A stretch of 64,000 nt of DNA from Amnibacterium flavum. GTDB lineage: Bacteria; Actinomycetota; Actinomycetes; Actinomycetales; Microbacteriaceae. Below are positions 52,531-61,552 of the stretch, piece after piece. The position numbers were made by a program, and so were the translations under genes. The stretch covers positions 50,574 to 114,573 of the forward strand of contig NZ_QEOP01000005.1 in NCBI RefSeq assembly GCF_003097495.1. The letters run 5' to 3'. Every line of letters begins with the position of its first letter. Within the stretch, counting starts at the first letter, position 1. The notes beneath the pieces are model-generated. The model saw only the letters and a list, made by a program, of their open reading frames with translations. It was not told the DNA's origin and did not search any database.

Positions 52531-53516
52531 CCGCTACGACCACGCTCACCGAGACCCCCGAGGCCGCGGAGCCCACCCGGTCCTCCCGACACGTCATCGA
52601 ACGCGTTCGCGACTATGGGATCGTCGCCGCCACCGGTCTGCTCGTGGTCGCGCTCGCTCTGCTCAGCCCCGTGTTCTTCACCGCCGCGAATATCGGCAAT
52701 CTCCTCTTCCAGGCCACCTCGGTCGGGCTCATCGCTTGCGCAGGAACCCTGCTGCTCATCTCGGGCGGCTTCGATCTGTCCGTGGGAGCCAACTTCGCCT
52801 TCTCCGGAGTCGTCGCCGCCATGGCGGCATCGGTCCTGCCAGCTCCGATCGCGCTGGCGGCGGGTGCGCTGGTCGGAACGCTCATCGGCGCGTGCAACGG
52901 TCTGCTGGTCACCGTGGGACGCATTAATCCCCTGGTCGCAACGCTCGCCTCATCGATCGTCATCGGAGGCCTGGCGTTCCTTCTCACCCAGGGGCGCCTC
53001 ATCAATGTCACGGACGAAGCATTCCGAGCCATCGGCACGGGTCGATTCCTCGGAATCTACCTGCAGACCTTCATCTGGATCGGCTTCGCGATTGTGTGCG
53101 GGCTGATCCTCGCCTTCACCGCGTTAGGTCGGCACATCTACGCCGTGGGCGGCAATGCCGAGGCCGCACGGCTCTCGGGCGTCCGCGTCACGACGGTGAG
53201 GACGGCCGCGTACGCCCTGTCAGGTTTGGCGGCGGGAATCGCCGGGGTGCTGTCCGCGTCCCAAGTGGCGACCGGGCAGGCGAACGTCGGAGCGTCACTC
53301 GCGCTCGGCTCCGTAGCGGCCATCGTCGTCGGCGGCACCTCCATGCTCGGCGGCGAAGGCGCAGTCTGGCGGACCGTGCTCGGCGTCCTGCTACTCGCCC
53401 TCATCAGCAACGGATTCAACCTCATGCAGGTCGACCCGATGTTCCAACAGATCGTCGAGGGCGTGATCATCCTCCTCGCCGTTGGCGTGGACGCCTGGGC
53501 GCGTCGCGGCAAATGA
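52527..53516 (+). CDS. Ribose-type ABC importer permease
   Basis: A 329-residue RbsC-like permease with 8-10 hydrophobic helices and the family motifs LLISGGFDLSVGANFAFSGV, GRHIYAVGGNAEAARLSGV and VVGGTSMLGGEGAVWRTVLG. It is probably a homodimeric channel, since one permease gene is present. The start overlaps the ATPase stop by 4 bp. Confidence 0.93.
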   Translation: MTATTTLTETPEAAEPTRSSRHVIERVRDYGIVAATGLLVVALALLSPVFFTAANIGNLLFQATSVGLIACAGTLLLISGGFDLSVGANFAFSGVVAAMAASVLPAPIALAAGALVGTLIGACNGLLVTVGRINPLVATLASSIVIGGLAFLLTQGRLINVTDEAFRAIGTGRFLGIYLQTFIWIGFAIVCGLILAFTALGRHIYAVGGNAEAARLSGVRVTTVRTAAYALSGLAAGIAGVLSASQVATGQANVGASLALGSVAAIVVGGTSMLGGEGAVWRTVLGVLLLALISNGFNLMQVDPMFQQIVEGVIILLAVGVDAWARRGK

Positions 53517-53535
53517 CCCTACAGAAGGACACCCA

Positions 53536-54282
53536 ATGAGAATCCACATCGTCGCCCCCATCACGACCCCCGGGCTGTCCGGGATTTCGGATTTCGCCCC
53601 CTATGCAAATCCCGAGACCTCACTGACCCACGACATCCTCGATTCCGGGCCAGCTTCGCTCGAATCGCGTTTCGATGAGGCACTCGCCGTCCCCGACCTC
53701 CTGCGCAAGTTCATCGTCGCGCGCGAGGAGGGCGCGGATGCCGCAGTGATCGACTGCATGACCGACCCCGGCATGGGTGCGGCCCGCGAGGCGACGGGAA
53801 TGCTCGTTCTCGGGGCCGCGCAGACCTCGATCATGGTCGCCTCCCTCCTGGCGCACGACTTCTCGATCGTCACGACGAGCGCTGCGGTCGTGCCCGTACT
53901 GGCCGACCTGGTCACGGTGTACGGGCTCAGCGACAAACTCCGGTCGATTCGATCCGTCGAGGTTCCCGTACTCGATCTTCACGACGAGGAGCGCCTCCGG
54001 ACCGCGCTCTTCGCGCAGTCCCTTGCTGCCGTCCGCGATGACGGAGCCCATGCCGTCGTGTTCGGATGCACAGGGATGCGGGGCTGGGCCGACGCGATTC
54101 GCGAGCACCTCGCAGCCGAGGGCTACCCGGGGATCCCGGTCATCGATCCGGCCCCCACAACGCTGAAGATCGCGGAGGCACTGTCCGAACTCGGCCTCGC
54201 GCCGTCACAGCGCAGCTACCCTGCGCCGACTCGGCGCACCGCGGTGGGGTATGAAGACCTGGCCTTGTCGGAGGCGCGGTGA
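53536..54282 (+). CDS. Asp/Glu/hydantoin racemase family protein
   Basis: A 248-residue cofactor-independent racemase-fold enzyme with the two cysteines expected at the active site: DCMTDPG near residue 76 and FGCTGMRGW near 177. Family members epimerise hydantoins, aspartate or allantoin-like compounds. It begins MRIHIVAPITTPG and lies between the importer and a HyuA-type hydrolase gene, supporting racemisation of an imported chiral cyclic amide. The exact substrate is unknown. Confidence 0.85.
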   Translation: MRIHIVAPITTPGLSGISDFAPYANPETSLTHDILDSGPASLESRFDEALAVPDLLRKFIVAREEGADAAVIDCMTDPGMGAAREATGMLVLGAAQTSIMVASLLAHDFSIVTTSAAVVPVLADLVTVYGLSDKLRSIRSVEVPVLDLHDEERLRTALFAQSLAAVRDDGAHAVVFGCTGMRGWADAIREHLAAEGYPGIPVIDPAPTTLKIAEALSELGLAPSQRSYPAPTRRTAVGYEDLALSEAR

Positions 54283-55856
54283 CGAGCGGCATCCGTGTCG
54301 GCATCGATGTCGGAGGCACCCACACCGACGCCGCCCTCCTGGACAATGGCCACGTCGTCGCGGTCCACAAGGACAGGACGACCGAGGATGTGACCTCGGG
54401 CATCGTGGCGGCACTGGCGACCCTGCTCGGTCAGAGCGGTTATTCGCCGACCGACCTCGAGGCCGTCATGGTCGGCACGACTCACTTCACGAACGCGTTC
54501 GTCGAGGCGCGCGACCTCGCCTCGGTCGCCGTTGTCCGCCTGGGCTATCCGGCCACCACCTCGGTTCCGCCCTTGAGCGACTGGCCGGAGACGCTTTCCG
54601 CGGCGATCCCGTGGGAATGGTTCCTTTGCCGCGGCGGTCGGGAGTTCGACGGGCGTCCGAGCACCGCTCTCGACGAGGCCGAGCTCATCGGAGTGGCCGA
54701 CCGCATCCGTCGCGCCGGCCTCGAAACCGTGGCCCTCACGGGTGTCTTCGCGCCTCTTGAACCGAGCAGCGAGCGGGCCGCGGCTGCGGTGCTCGCGGCC
54801 CATCTGCCGGGAATCCCGATCACTGTGTCGTCAGATCTTGGGCAGCTCGGGTTCCTGGCTCGAGAGAACGCGGCAGTCATCAACTCGTCTCTTCGTCTGC
54901 TCGCTCGTTCCACGGTGGCGGCCATCCACTCCGCCATGACGGAGATCGGGGTGCAGGCACCCGTTTACATGAGCCAGAACGACGGCACCCTCGCTGATCT
55001 CGCGACCACACGTCGCTTCCCTGTCTCCACTTTCACCTCCGGCCCGACCAATTCACTCCGGGGCGCCGCATTCCTCTCGGGCCTGAGCGATTGCACGGTC
55101 GTCGATGTGGGCGGGACGACCGCTGACATCGGCGTCGTCGCGGATGGGTTCCCTCGTGAAACGTCCACCACCGCTGAGATCGGCGGCGTCGCCACCAACT
55201 TCCGCCTGCCCGACGTGGTCTCCCTGCCCATCGGCGGGGGGAGTGTCGTCGAGCCCGACAGTGAGAGACCGATCAGCCGACGCAGCGTCGGCCACCGGCT
55301 GTTGGAGCGCGCACTCGTCTTCGGCGGCGACACTCTCACCGCGACCGATCTCGCGGTAGCGGGCGGACGCGCGCGTATCGGGGATCCCGCCCGCGTCCGG
55401 GACCTTCCTGCCGACCTCGTAAGCCGCGGCTTTCGCCAGATAGACGATGATGTCGCCGCGGCCGTCGACCGGGCGCAGCTGCGGGCGGGCCGCCCCGCGG
55501 TGGTGCTCGCCGGGGGCGGCTCGATCCTCGTCTCCGACTCCCTCGCCGGGATCGGACGAGTCATCCGACCCGATCATCTCGCCGTGGCCAACGCGATCGG
55601 AGCCGCCACCGGCGAGATCGGTGCAACGGTCGAACGGCTCCTGGAATACACCGACTCCGAACGCGCATCGGCCATGGCCGCCGTCACGGAAGCCGCACGC
55701 GCGCAAGCGCGGGCGTTGGGCGCCGACCAGGCGGGCCTTCGGGTCGTAGATATCGAGGAGTCCGTCGTCCCTTACCTCGGCGGTGGGCGATTCCGCGTTC
55801 GGGTGCGTGTGGTCGGGCCGCTGGAAGGAAAGGAAGCCGGTGTACCAACTCACTGA
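54279..55856 (+). CDS. Hydantoinase/oxoprolinase family protein (HyuA-like)
   Basis: A 525-residue member of the ATP-dependent hydantoinase A/oxoprolinase family. The N-terminus has the actin-like phosphate loop GIDVGGTHTDAALL and later MVGTTHFTNAFVEAR; the centre has VDVGGTTADIGVV and PIGGGSVVEPD. These enzymes use ATP to open five-membered lactams such as oxoproline or N-methylhydantoin, normally with a HyuB partner; here the partner appears to be the overlapping DUF917 protein. GTG start overlaps the racemase stop by 4 bp. Confidence 0.88.
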   Translation: MTSGIRVGIDVGGTHTDAALLDNGHVVAVHKDRTTEDVTSGIVAALATLLGQSGYSPTDLEAVMVGTTHFTNAFVEARDLASVAVVRLGYPATTSVPPLSDWPETLSAAIPWEWFLCRGGREFDGRPSTALDEAELIGVADRIRRAGLETVALTGVFAPLEPSSERAAAAVLAAHLPGIPITVSSDLGQLGFLARENAAVINSSLRLLARSTVAAIHSAMTEIGVQAPVYMSQNDGTLADLATTRRFPVSTFTSGPTNSLRGAAFLSGLSDCTVVDVGGTTADIGVVADGFPRETSTTAEIGGVATNFRLPDVVSLPIGGGSVVEPDSERPISRRSVGHRLLERALVFGGDTLTATDLAVAGGRARIGDPARVRDLPADLVSRGFRQIDDDVAAAVDRAQLRAGRPAVVLAGGGSILVSDSLAGIGRVIRPDHLAVANAIGAATGEIGATVERLLEYTDSERASAMAAVTEAARAQARALGADQAGLRVVDIEESVVPYLGGGRFRVRVRVVGPLEGKEAGVPTH

Positions 55857-56931
55857 GCATGATCTGGGTGACATCGCGATCGGGGCTGCGCTGCTCGGTA
55901 CGGGAGGAGGAGGCGATCCCGCTCTCGGTCGTCTCATCGCGCGCGAGGCGCTGCGCCGGCACGGCCCCGTCACGGTCGTCACTCCCGAAGAACTCGCCCC
56001 CGACAGCCTCGTGCTGCCGGTCGCGACGATGGGTGCACCGACAGCCGCGAACGAGAAGCTCCCCTCGCTCGAGCCGGTCGAGGAGCTCATCCGGGCCTTC
56101 GCCGATGCCGCCGGTCGACGACCCACGCACCTGATGCCGATCGAGATCGGTGGCATCGCCGCACTTATCCCGATCGCCATCGCCGCGCAGTTGGGGCTAC
56201 CGCTCGTCGACGCCGACATGATGGGCCGCGCCTTCCCGGAACTTCAGATGGTGATCCCCTCGCTCGCCGGGGTCTCGGCGACGCCGATGGTCCTGGCCGA
56301 CGAGTTCGCGAACACGGTGGTGCTGAGGTCCGACGACAACGCTCACACCGAACGCCTTGCCCGCGCAGTCTGCGTGGCCATGGGTGCCGCAGCTCTCATC
56401 GCTCTCTACCCGGTCGACGCGGAACAGGTGCTCGCGCACACGATCGCCGGCTCGCTCAGCCGGGCAGCGGATCTCGGGGCGCTCGTCCGGAACGCATCGC
56501 GCGACCATCAGGATGCCGCCGCTGCCGTGGCGGAGCGGATCGAGGGCACGGTGGTCTTCGAGGGCAAGGTCATCGACCTTCAGCGACGTACCGAAGGAGG
56601 GTTCACGTTCGTTCGCACCCTCCTCGAGGGAACAGGGCCCAGCCTCGGCCGGACCGCAGAGATCGAGAGTCAGAACGAGCACCTCCTCATCCGCACGGCG
56701 GATGCGACTCTGGCTACGACGCCGGATCTCATCATCATCGTCGATGCGGCATCGGGCCTGGCGGTTACCACAGAGGCGCTGCGGTACGGGGTGCGGACCC
56801 GCGTCATTGCGGCCCCGTGCGATCCGCGCTACCGCACCGAAGGCGCTCTTGCCGTCGTCGGCCCCCGCGCGTTCGGCTACGACGAGGACTTCGTGAGCAT
56901 CGTGGACCGCGTCAAGGAGCGCGTGGCATGA
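55840..56931 (+). CDS. DUF917 protein, partner of the HyuA-like hydrolase
   Basis: A 363-residue protein with the DUF917 signatures ALLGTGGGGDPALGRL at the N-terminus, LMPIEIGGIAALIPIAIAAQ, LPLVDADMMGRAFPELQM and, late, PDLIIIVDAASGLAVTTEAL. It starts at GTG 55840, 17 bp inside the HyuA gene, behind AAGGAAAGG. DUF917 genes recur next to HyuA-like genes and are thought to contribute to the same hydrolase; the reaction is not established. Confidence 0.88.
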   Translation: MYQLTEHDLGDIAIGAALLGTGGGGDPALGRLIAREALRRHGPVTVVTPEELAPDSLVLPVATMGAPTAANEKLPSLEPVEELIRAFADAAGRRPTHLMPIEIGGIAALIPIAIAAQLGLPLVDADMMGRAFPELQMVIPSLAGVSATPMVLADEFANTVVLRSDDNAHTERLARAVCVAMGAAALIALYPVDAEQVLAHTIAGSLSRAADLGALVRNASRDHQDAAAAVAERIEGTVVFEGKVIDLQRRTEGGFTFVRTLLEGTGPSLGRTAEIESQNEHLLIRTADATLATTPDLIIIVDAASGLAVTTEALRYGVRTRVIAAPCDPRYRTEGALAVVGPRAFGYDEDFVSIVDRVKERVA

Positions 56932-56977
56932 GCGCTGCGCTGGTCAATCACCTGTCTTCGCTCGCTGAAGAGGCATC

Positions 56978-57910
56978 GTGGTGATCGTCATGACCGAAGA
57001 GCGGTCGGCGAGTCTGGTCTCGGAGGAGTTGGCGCTCGAGGCAGCGCGGCTGGCATTGACCTCGGTGGGTGGCTCGACGCCTTTCCCCGTCGTGGTCGGA
57101 TTCGTGGCCGGCACGCAGAACCGCTTCACGATCAAGTCGGGCTCCGCATCCGGTCTTTCAGGCGCGAAGATCGGCAGTTTCTGGCCGAATAATGCGGCTG
57201 CGGGTTTACCTCGGCACAGCTCGACGGTCATCCTGCTCGATGAATCCACCGGACGCGTGGCCGCTGTCGTCGAAGCCGGCGCCGGCAACGCGTATCGCAC
57301 GGCAGCAGCGGACGCGGTCGCCGTCGAGATCCTTGCCCGCCGGGATGCCCGGATCCTCGCGGTCCTCGGCACCGGCAACCAGGCCCGGTACGAGGCGCGT
57401 GCCGTCGCCCGCGTTCGACCGATCGACGAGATCCTCATCGCCGGCCGCAACCGAGCAGCGGCGGAGGCCCTGGCCGCGCGGGTGCACGTCGAGACCGGCG
57501 TGCGGGCGCGAGCCGCGGGGGTGGAAGAGGCGTGCGGGGAGGCGGACATCATCGCGACGGTCACCACCGCGAGGGAACCGTTGTTCGACGCAGAGTGGAT
57601 TCGCCCCGGTACGCACGTGTCGGCGATGGGAGCCGACGGACCCGGGAAGCAGGAACTGCCTTCCGGCTTGTACGCGTCTGCGCGGCTCTTCTGCGATGTC
57701 ATCGACCAATCCCGCAGCATCGGCGAGTTCCAGCACGCACCGCACGGCGTGGCGATCACGACGCTCGGCGACGTGTTGAACGGCGTCGGGGTAGGGCGAA
57801 CAGGCGACGAGGAGATAACCGTGTTCGACAGCTCGGGATTCGCGCTTCAGGACCTCACCTTGGCTGACGCCCTGATCAGTCGTGCCGACAACGAGAGGAC
57901 CCGTACATGA
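56978..57910 (+). CDS. Ornithine cyclodeaminase/mu-crystallin family NAD(P)-dependent enzyme
   Basis: A 310-residue protein with the substrate lobe FTIKSGSASGLSGAKIGSFW, the Rossmann motif LAVLGTGNQARYEARAVARV near residue 128 and IATVTTAREPLFDAEWIRPG. The family includes cyclodeaminases, alanine dehydrogenases and imine reductases, so it may oxidise or deaminate the amino acid formed upstream. GTG start behind GAAGAGG. An 18-codon reading frame fills the 46-bp gap before it but is probably meaningless. Confidence 0.88.
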   Translation: MVIVMTEERSASLVSEELALEAARLALTSVGGSTPFPVVVGFVAGTQNRFTIKSGSASGLSGAKIGSFWPNNAAAGLPRHSSTVILLDESTGRVAAVVEAGAGNAYRTAAADAVAVEILARRDARILAVLGTGNQARYEARAVARVRPIDEILIAGRNRAAAEALAARVHVETGVRARAAGVEEACGEADIIATVTTAREPLFDAEWIRPGTHVSAMGADGPGKQELPSGLYASARLFCDVIDQSRSIGEFQHAPHGVAITTLGDVLNGVGVGRTGDEEITVFDSSGFALQDLTLADALISRADNERTRT

Positions 57911-59073
57911 CCTACGCCGACACGATGGGACCCGATCCATTCGCCGACGTCGCGCTCGTCGAGCGCTCGGGCGCGCTGCATCCGCTCACCGACCGGCGCT
58001 GGCGGGGCGACGACGGCGCACCGCTGGCACTCACTCCGATCCGGGGTCTGACGCCGACCGACATCGACGCGAGCGAGCGCTCCCTGTGGCGATACGCTCG
58101 CGCCCTGCCCGTCGAGCGGTCGTACCGCATCAGCCTCGGAGAGGGCTTCACTCCCCTGATCGACGTCCCTTGGGGCGCAGGCGACGTCCGATTCAAACTT
58201 GAATGGTTCAATCCCACATCGAGTTTCAAGGACCGGGGCGTCTCCGTGATGATGTCGCACCTGCGCAGCCAGGGTGCCACGCACGTCCTCGAGGACAGCT
58301 CCGGCAACGGCGGATCCGCGGTCGCCTGCTACGCCGCCGCGGCAGGGGTAGCGGCGAAGATCATCGTTCCCGAAGCCACCTCGCCCGCGAAGATCATGCA
58401 GGCCCGCTCCTTCGGGGCTGAGATCGAACTCGTCGCCGGAACCCGTGACGAGGTCTCCGACGAGGCGATCCGCCAGTCGGAGACGATCCCGTACGCGAGC
58501 CACAACTGGCATCCCTTCTTCCTGCAGGGCGTCAAGACGATCGCCTACGAGATCTGGGAGCAGCTCGGATTCCGGGCACCGGACAACGTCGTGCTCGTCG
58601 CGGGCGCCGGGAGCAACATCCTTGGCTGCGACCTGGCGTTCCGGGAATTACTCGATGCAGGCCAGATCCAGCGGCTGCCGCGTCTGCTGGTTGGCCAGCC
58701 GGAGCACTGGGGCACCATCTCCGACGCGATTAACGGCATCGACCCCGCATCTCGCGGTGAGCGCGTCCCGACGATCGCGGAGGGTGCATCGATTGCTCGC
58801 CCCATTCGGCTTCCCGAGGCCGTCGCCGCTGTCCGCCGCTCCGGCGGTGCGGCCGTGTCGGTCTCGGACGACGAGATCCGGGCGTCCGTGCGTTCCCTGA
58901 CTGCTCGCGGACTCTACGCGGAACCCACCAGCGCGGTCGCGGCAGCCGCACTGGACCGCTTCCTTGCAGCCGGCGAGATATCGCCCGATCAGACCACGGT
59001 GGTGATCCTCACCGGATCCGGACTGAAATCGGCCGACCGCATGACCACGATCTTCGATGAGGGCCGTTCGTGA
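57907..59073 (+). CDS. Threonine synthase-like PLP-dependent enzyme
   Basis: A 388-residue fold-type II PLP enzyme with the PLP lysine at 108 in NPTSSFKDRGVS, the phosphate loop DSSGNGGSAVACYA and a C-terminal TVVILTGSGLKS. The N-terminal FTPLIDVPWG matches threonine synthases, but related enzymes include diaminopropionate ammonia-lyase and serine/threonine dehydratases. In this operon a beta-elimination or replacement step in catabolism is more likely than threonine synthesis. It overlaps both neighbours by 4 bp. Confidence 0.85.
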   Translation: MTYADTMGPDPFADVALVERSGALHPLTDRRWRGDDGAPLALTPIRGLTPTDIDASERSLWRYARALPVERSYRISLGEGFTPLIDVPWGAGDVRFKLEWFNPTSSFKDRGVSVMMSHLRSQGATHVLEDSSGNGGSAVACYAAAAGVAAKIIVPEATSPAKIMQARSFGAEIELVAGTRDEVSDEAIRQSETIPYASHNWHPFFLQGVKTIAYEIWEQLGFRAPDNVVLVAGAGSNILGCDLAFRELLDAGQIQRLPRLLVGQPEHWGTISDAINGIDPASRGERVPTIAEGASIARPIRLPEAVAAVRRSGGAAVSVSDDEIRASVRSLTARGLYAEPTSAVAAAALDRFLAAGEISPDQTTVVILTGSGLKSADRMTTIFDEGRS

Positions 59074-59570
59074 TCGACGCCGAAGAAATCCTCCTCCTCG
59101 CCACGGGAGGCACAATCGACAAGGTCTACGGCCTTCGCGGGGAACTCGAGATCGGCCCACCAGCGGCCGCCGCACTCCTGGCAGCGGCGGGAATCGAAAT
59201 CTCGATCGAAAGCATCCTCTCCAAAGATTCCCTCACCCTCACCGATGTTGATCGAGCGACGATCGTCAATCACGTGCGTAGCCGACAGGCGACCAAGCTA
59301 CTCATCACTCACGGCACGGACACGATGACGGATACCGCTGCTGCTTTACTCGAGAGCGGAGTCGTTGCCGACCGAACCGTTGTTCTGACGGGAGCCATGC
59401 GGCCAGCATCGATGATCGGCAGTGATGCCGCTTTCAACCTCGGCGCCGCAATCATCGCCGCGCGGACCTTGCCGGCAGGGGTGTACATCGTCATGCACGG
59501 GACAGTCTTCGCTGCCAATGCCGTCGCCAAAAGTCATTCCGCAGGACGATTCGTTCCGGTATCGCACTGA
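59070..59570 (+). CDS. Short asparaginase-family protein (single domain)
   Basis: A 166-residue protein containing the N-terminal asparaginase motifs: LLATGGTIDKVYG with nucleophile Thr near residue 14 and LLITHGTDTMTDTAAALL. It then continues VVLTGAMRPASMIGSDAAFN and PAGVYIVMHGTVFAANAVAK to its end. Family members of this single-domain length exist, so it is taken as complete rather than truncated. It may release ammonia from an amide intermediate of the pathway. It closes the operon. Confidence 0.8.
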   Translation: MIDAEEILLLATGGTIDKVYGLRGELEIGPPAAAALLAAAGIEISIESILSKDSLTLTDVDRATIVNHVRSRQATKLLITHGTDTMTDTAAALLESGVVADRTVVLTGAMRPASMIGSDAAFNLGAAIIAARTLPAGVYIVMHGTVFAANAVAKSHSAGRFVPVSH

Positions 59571-59587
59571 GGGCAAAGACCAGGTCC

Positions 59588-59773
59588 GGGGTCGTTCTAC
59601 CCCACGAACGTGGCGGGGTCGGCTTCGATGCGCCCACTGCGAAGGCCGTAGCCGCCGGCGCCACCATGGGCGAGATCGCCGAAGCATCATGGGTGGCCTC
59701 AGCCATTCGCGTAGGCGGCGGGTTCGCCCATGGTCGCATGGCGTTCAGGTTCGCCAAGGCGCTCACCCACTGA
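59588..59773 (+). pseudogene. Carboxymuconolactone decarboxylase/AhpD-like C-terminal remnant
   Basis: An open frame without a start reads FDAPTAKAVAAGATMGEIAE, ASWVASAIRVGGGFAHGRMA and FRFAKALTH before the stop. This matches the last third of CMD-domain proteins (A..AGAT..EI.EA....A...GGG). The catalytic CxxC region is missing. Confidence 0.5.
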
Positions 59774-59899
59774 GCCGATCACCCAGCCATCGCGCCGCGC
59801 GTCTAAAACCCGACGCGGGCTCAGAGGATCTCTTACGCATGCCATGCAAGCTAAATCGATCATCCAAACGGGCTTTTGATCAGGTGTAACGTTTGACCG

Positions 59900-59913
59900 A
59901 TAATAACTATTAT
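59900..59913. promoter_or_regulatory. A/T-rich palindrome in intergenic region
   Basis: ATAATA-AC-TATTAT is a perfect inverted repeat with 6-bp arms in otherwise GC-rich DNA, between the CMD remnant and the convergent DUF2314 gene. It may be a relict operator or promoter core. No gene clearly uses it. Confidence 0.3.
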
Positions 59914-60023
59914 GTCAGATTCGTGACAACCATCGATGTCTCCGCTTCCGCCGCTGGGATTCTCGCGTCACCCGCGAGGACACATTCATCTCGATGCTGC
60001 ACACTCCCCCGCGAGGATCAGCC

Positions 60024-60638
60024 CTATCGGCTGAGACCAGCGGCAGGCGCCAGGTTGGCACGCTCAAACTGTTCGTCTTCGTACAGAGAGATGATGTGTT
60101 TGCCGCGAAAACGCAGCCTTGAGCCGTAGTGCACTCCCCACACGACGGCGGGCTGATTGGCGAGTGTCCCCCAGTATCGGTCGCCCTTCACCTTGGTGAC
60201 CTCGACCCACATGCGCTCTCCGCCTTCACGGAAGCTGTCGAAGCCAACCTTCACTAGATCTCCGACACGGATTTGGTCTTTGTGGCGCTGTTCTGGAATC
60301 TCGAATGTGTCGGGAGCCATCGCGTTCATCGCTATGCCGTCCATGTACTCCCATCGATCCCAAAGTCGACCGCGACCCGCGTCAATCACACGGCCACCGA
60401 GCCCGTCCATCAAGCTACGCTCCACCTGCTGCGCGACCCACAATGGCTGGTCCCACCGGGGCACCACGTAGAGCTCAGCGATCATTTCTCGTCGCTTAGG
60501 GTCTTCCTTTTCGAAACAGAGTGAAGCAAGCCGAAGAACGAGGCCAGGGGCGATGCCCCAGACAACAAGCACCAGGGTCCCGATGGATATCAGCGCGGCC
60601 AGCGGCGTGGTTGACAGGAGGTCCACAATCTCGGTCAC
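60024..60638 (-). CDS. Membrane-anchored DUF2314-type protein
   Basis: A 204-residue protein with one N-terminal membrane helix (LAALISIGTLVLVVWGIAPG) and a C-terminal DUF2314-like domain: IRVGDLVKVGFDSFREGGER, MWVEVTKVKGDRYWGTLANQ, ending with a basic VHYGSRLRFRGKHI segment. Its start overlaps the PadR stop by 4 bp, so the two are coexpressed. Function unknown. Confidence 0.7.
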   Translation of the reverse strand: MTEIVDLLSTTPLAALISIGTLVLVVWGIAPGLVLRLASLCFEKEDPKRREMIAELYVVPRWDQPLWVAQQVERSLMDGLGGRVIDAGRGRLWDRWEYMDGIAMNAMAPDTFEIPEQRHKDQIRVGDLVKVGFDSFREGGERMWVEVTKVKGDRYWGTLANQPAVVWGVHYGSRLRFRGKHIISLYEDEQFERANLAPAAGLSR

Positions 60639-60949
60639 AATGCCACCGGCCTCAGCTGGACCGCCACGAACCGGCGATCATGCGCAGCCTTCGCGGCGAC
60701 TGCTCCCAGCTGCTCGAGCCCGTATTGACTGATCGTGTAATAGCGACGAGGCGGGCGTTTTGTCGTTATCTCCACGGGGTCCTCCCAACCGTCGTCGAGC
60801 CAGCCTTCGTCGTACAACCGACCAAGTAGCGGATACAGAACCCCGGAGCGGATGCCAGTGGACTTGGACAGGTCGTAGCCCCAATGGCGCTTTTCCGGTG
60901 CCGTCAGAAGTTCGGCAGCGACGGCCACGAGGTTCGGCGTGAGCTTCAT
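60635..60949 (-). CDS. PadR family transcriptional regulator
   Basis: A 104-residue winged-helix regulator (LTAPEKRHWGYDLSKSTGIR, SGVLYPLLGRLYDEGWLDD, wing PPRRYYTISQYGLEQLGAV). It is coupled to the DUF2314 gene, like the other PadR in the window that is coupled to a membrane protein gene. The palindrome TACCTAGGTA just upstream is its likely operator. Confidence 0.9.
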   Translation of the reverse strand: MKLTPNLVAVAAELLTAPEKRHWGYDLSKSTGIRSGVLYPLLGRLYDEGWLDDGWEDPVEITTKRPPRRYYTISQYGLEQLGAVAAKAAHDRRFVAVQLRPVAL

Positions 60950-60959
60950 ACCGAAAACA

Positions 60960-60969
60960 TACCTAGGTA
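60960..60969. promoter_or_regulatory. Candidate PadR operator
   Basis: TACCTAGGTA is a perfect 10-bp palindrome 11 bp upstream of the PadR start. A related ATAGGTCTAT element follows at about 60980-60989. Confidence 0.45.
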
Positions 60970-61066
60970 GGTTTCGACATAGGTCTATCTAGTGCGGCGT
61001 GTCGGCGGTGACCCTCATAGTGATCTCGGCGACCTGTCCGCAGGTGACACGAATGGAGTGATCCCA

Positions 61067-61552
61067 ATGCTGTATCTATTGATGCCCACCGGAGAAGCGA
61101 GGTGGCTCGATCTTCCTCGCTCGATCAGCGCATCATTTGCTTTGGAGAACGACCTTGATTTGGAGACCTTCGACTGGAAGCCAGCTGAGCTAAAAGTTGA
61201 CGCGACGCTCGTGCGCCTCGCGGTCCGCTTCGGCCTACCCGTGCGCAGCGGCTTGGTCGTCGACGGAGGCACTGTCGGCGAGTACGTGCGAGTCGGCCAG
61301 ATGATCAAGACGCATCATGACGCCGATTCAGCTCACACGCGTCTCGAGGAAGTGAACGGTCCCATGATGGAAGCCTTGTTGCCGGGGTGGACCGAGCAAA
61401 CCCGCGAGTTGAACGCACGGGTTGACACCAGTGTCGAGGCCGCGATCTCGGAGGCCGTGAAAGAAGTCGACGCCCAACTCGCGCAGGCCCCAAAATCAGA
61501 ACTCGCAAGCCACTGGCGCAGTCTGGGCGGCTATCTGCCCGACCCTCTCTAG
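61067..61552 (+). CDS. Hypothetical protein
   Basis: A 161-residue soluble protein starting at ATG 61067 with GGAG upstream. It contains LVRLAVRFGLPVRSGLVVDG, VGEYVRVGQMIKTHHDADSA and a helical C-terminus VEAAISEAVKEVDAQLAQAP. No family recognised. Its stop overlaps the convergent ArsR-fusion stop by 4 bp. Confidence 0.6.
   Translation: MLYLLMPTGEARWLDLPRSISASFALENDLDLETFDWKPAELKVDATLVRLAVRFGLPVRSGLVVDGGTVGEYVRVGQMIKTHHDADSAHTRLEEVNGPMMEALLPGWTEQTRELNARVDTSVEAAISEAVKEVDAQLAQAPKSELASHWRSLGGYLPDPL

Noticed and set aside
56928..56984. 18-codon leader peptide before the cyclodeaminase-like gene
   Set aside because: It overlaps the DUF917 stop, has no attenuator-like structure and is most simply a chance frame in a 46-bp gap.
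59070..59570. Asparaginase as a truncated pseudogene
   Set aside because: Two-domain asparaginases are about twice as long, but single-domain members of about 165 residues exist and this one ends naturally; the following sequence is CMD-like, not asparaginase-like.
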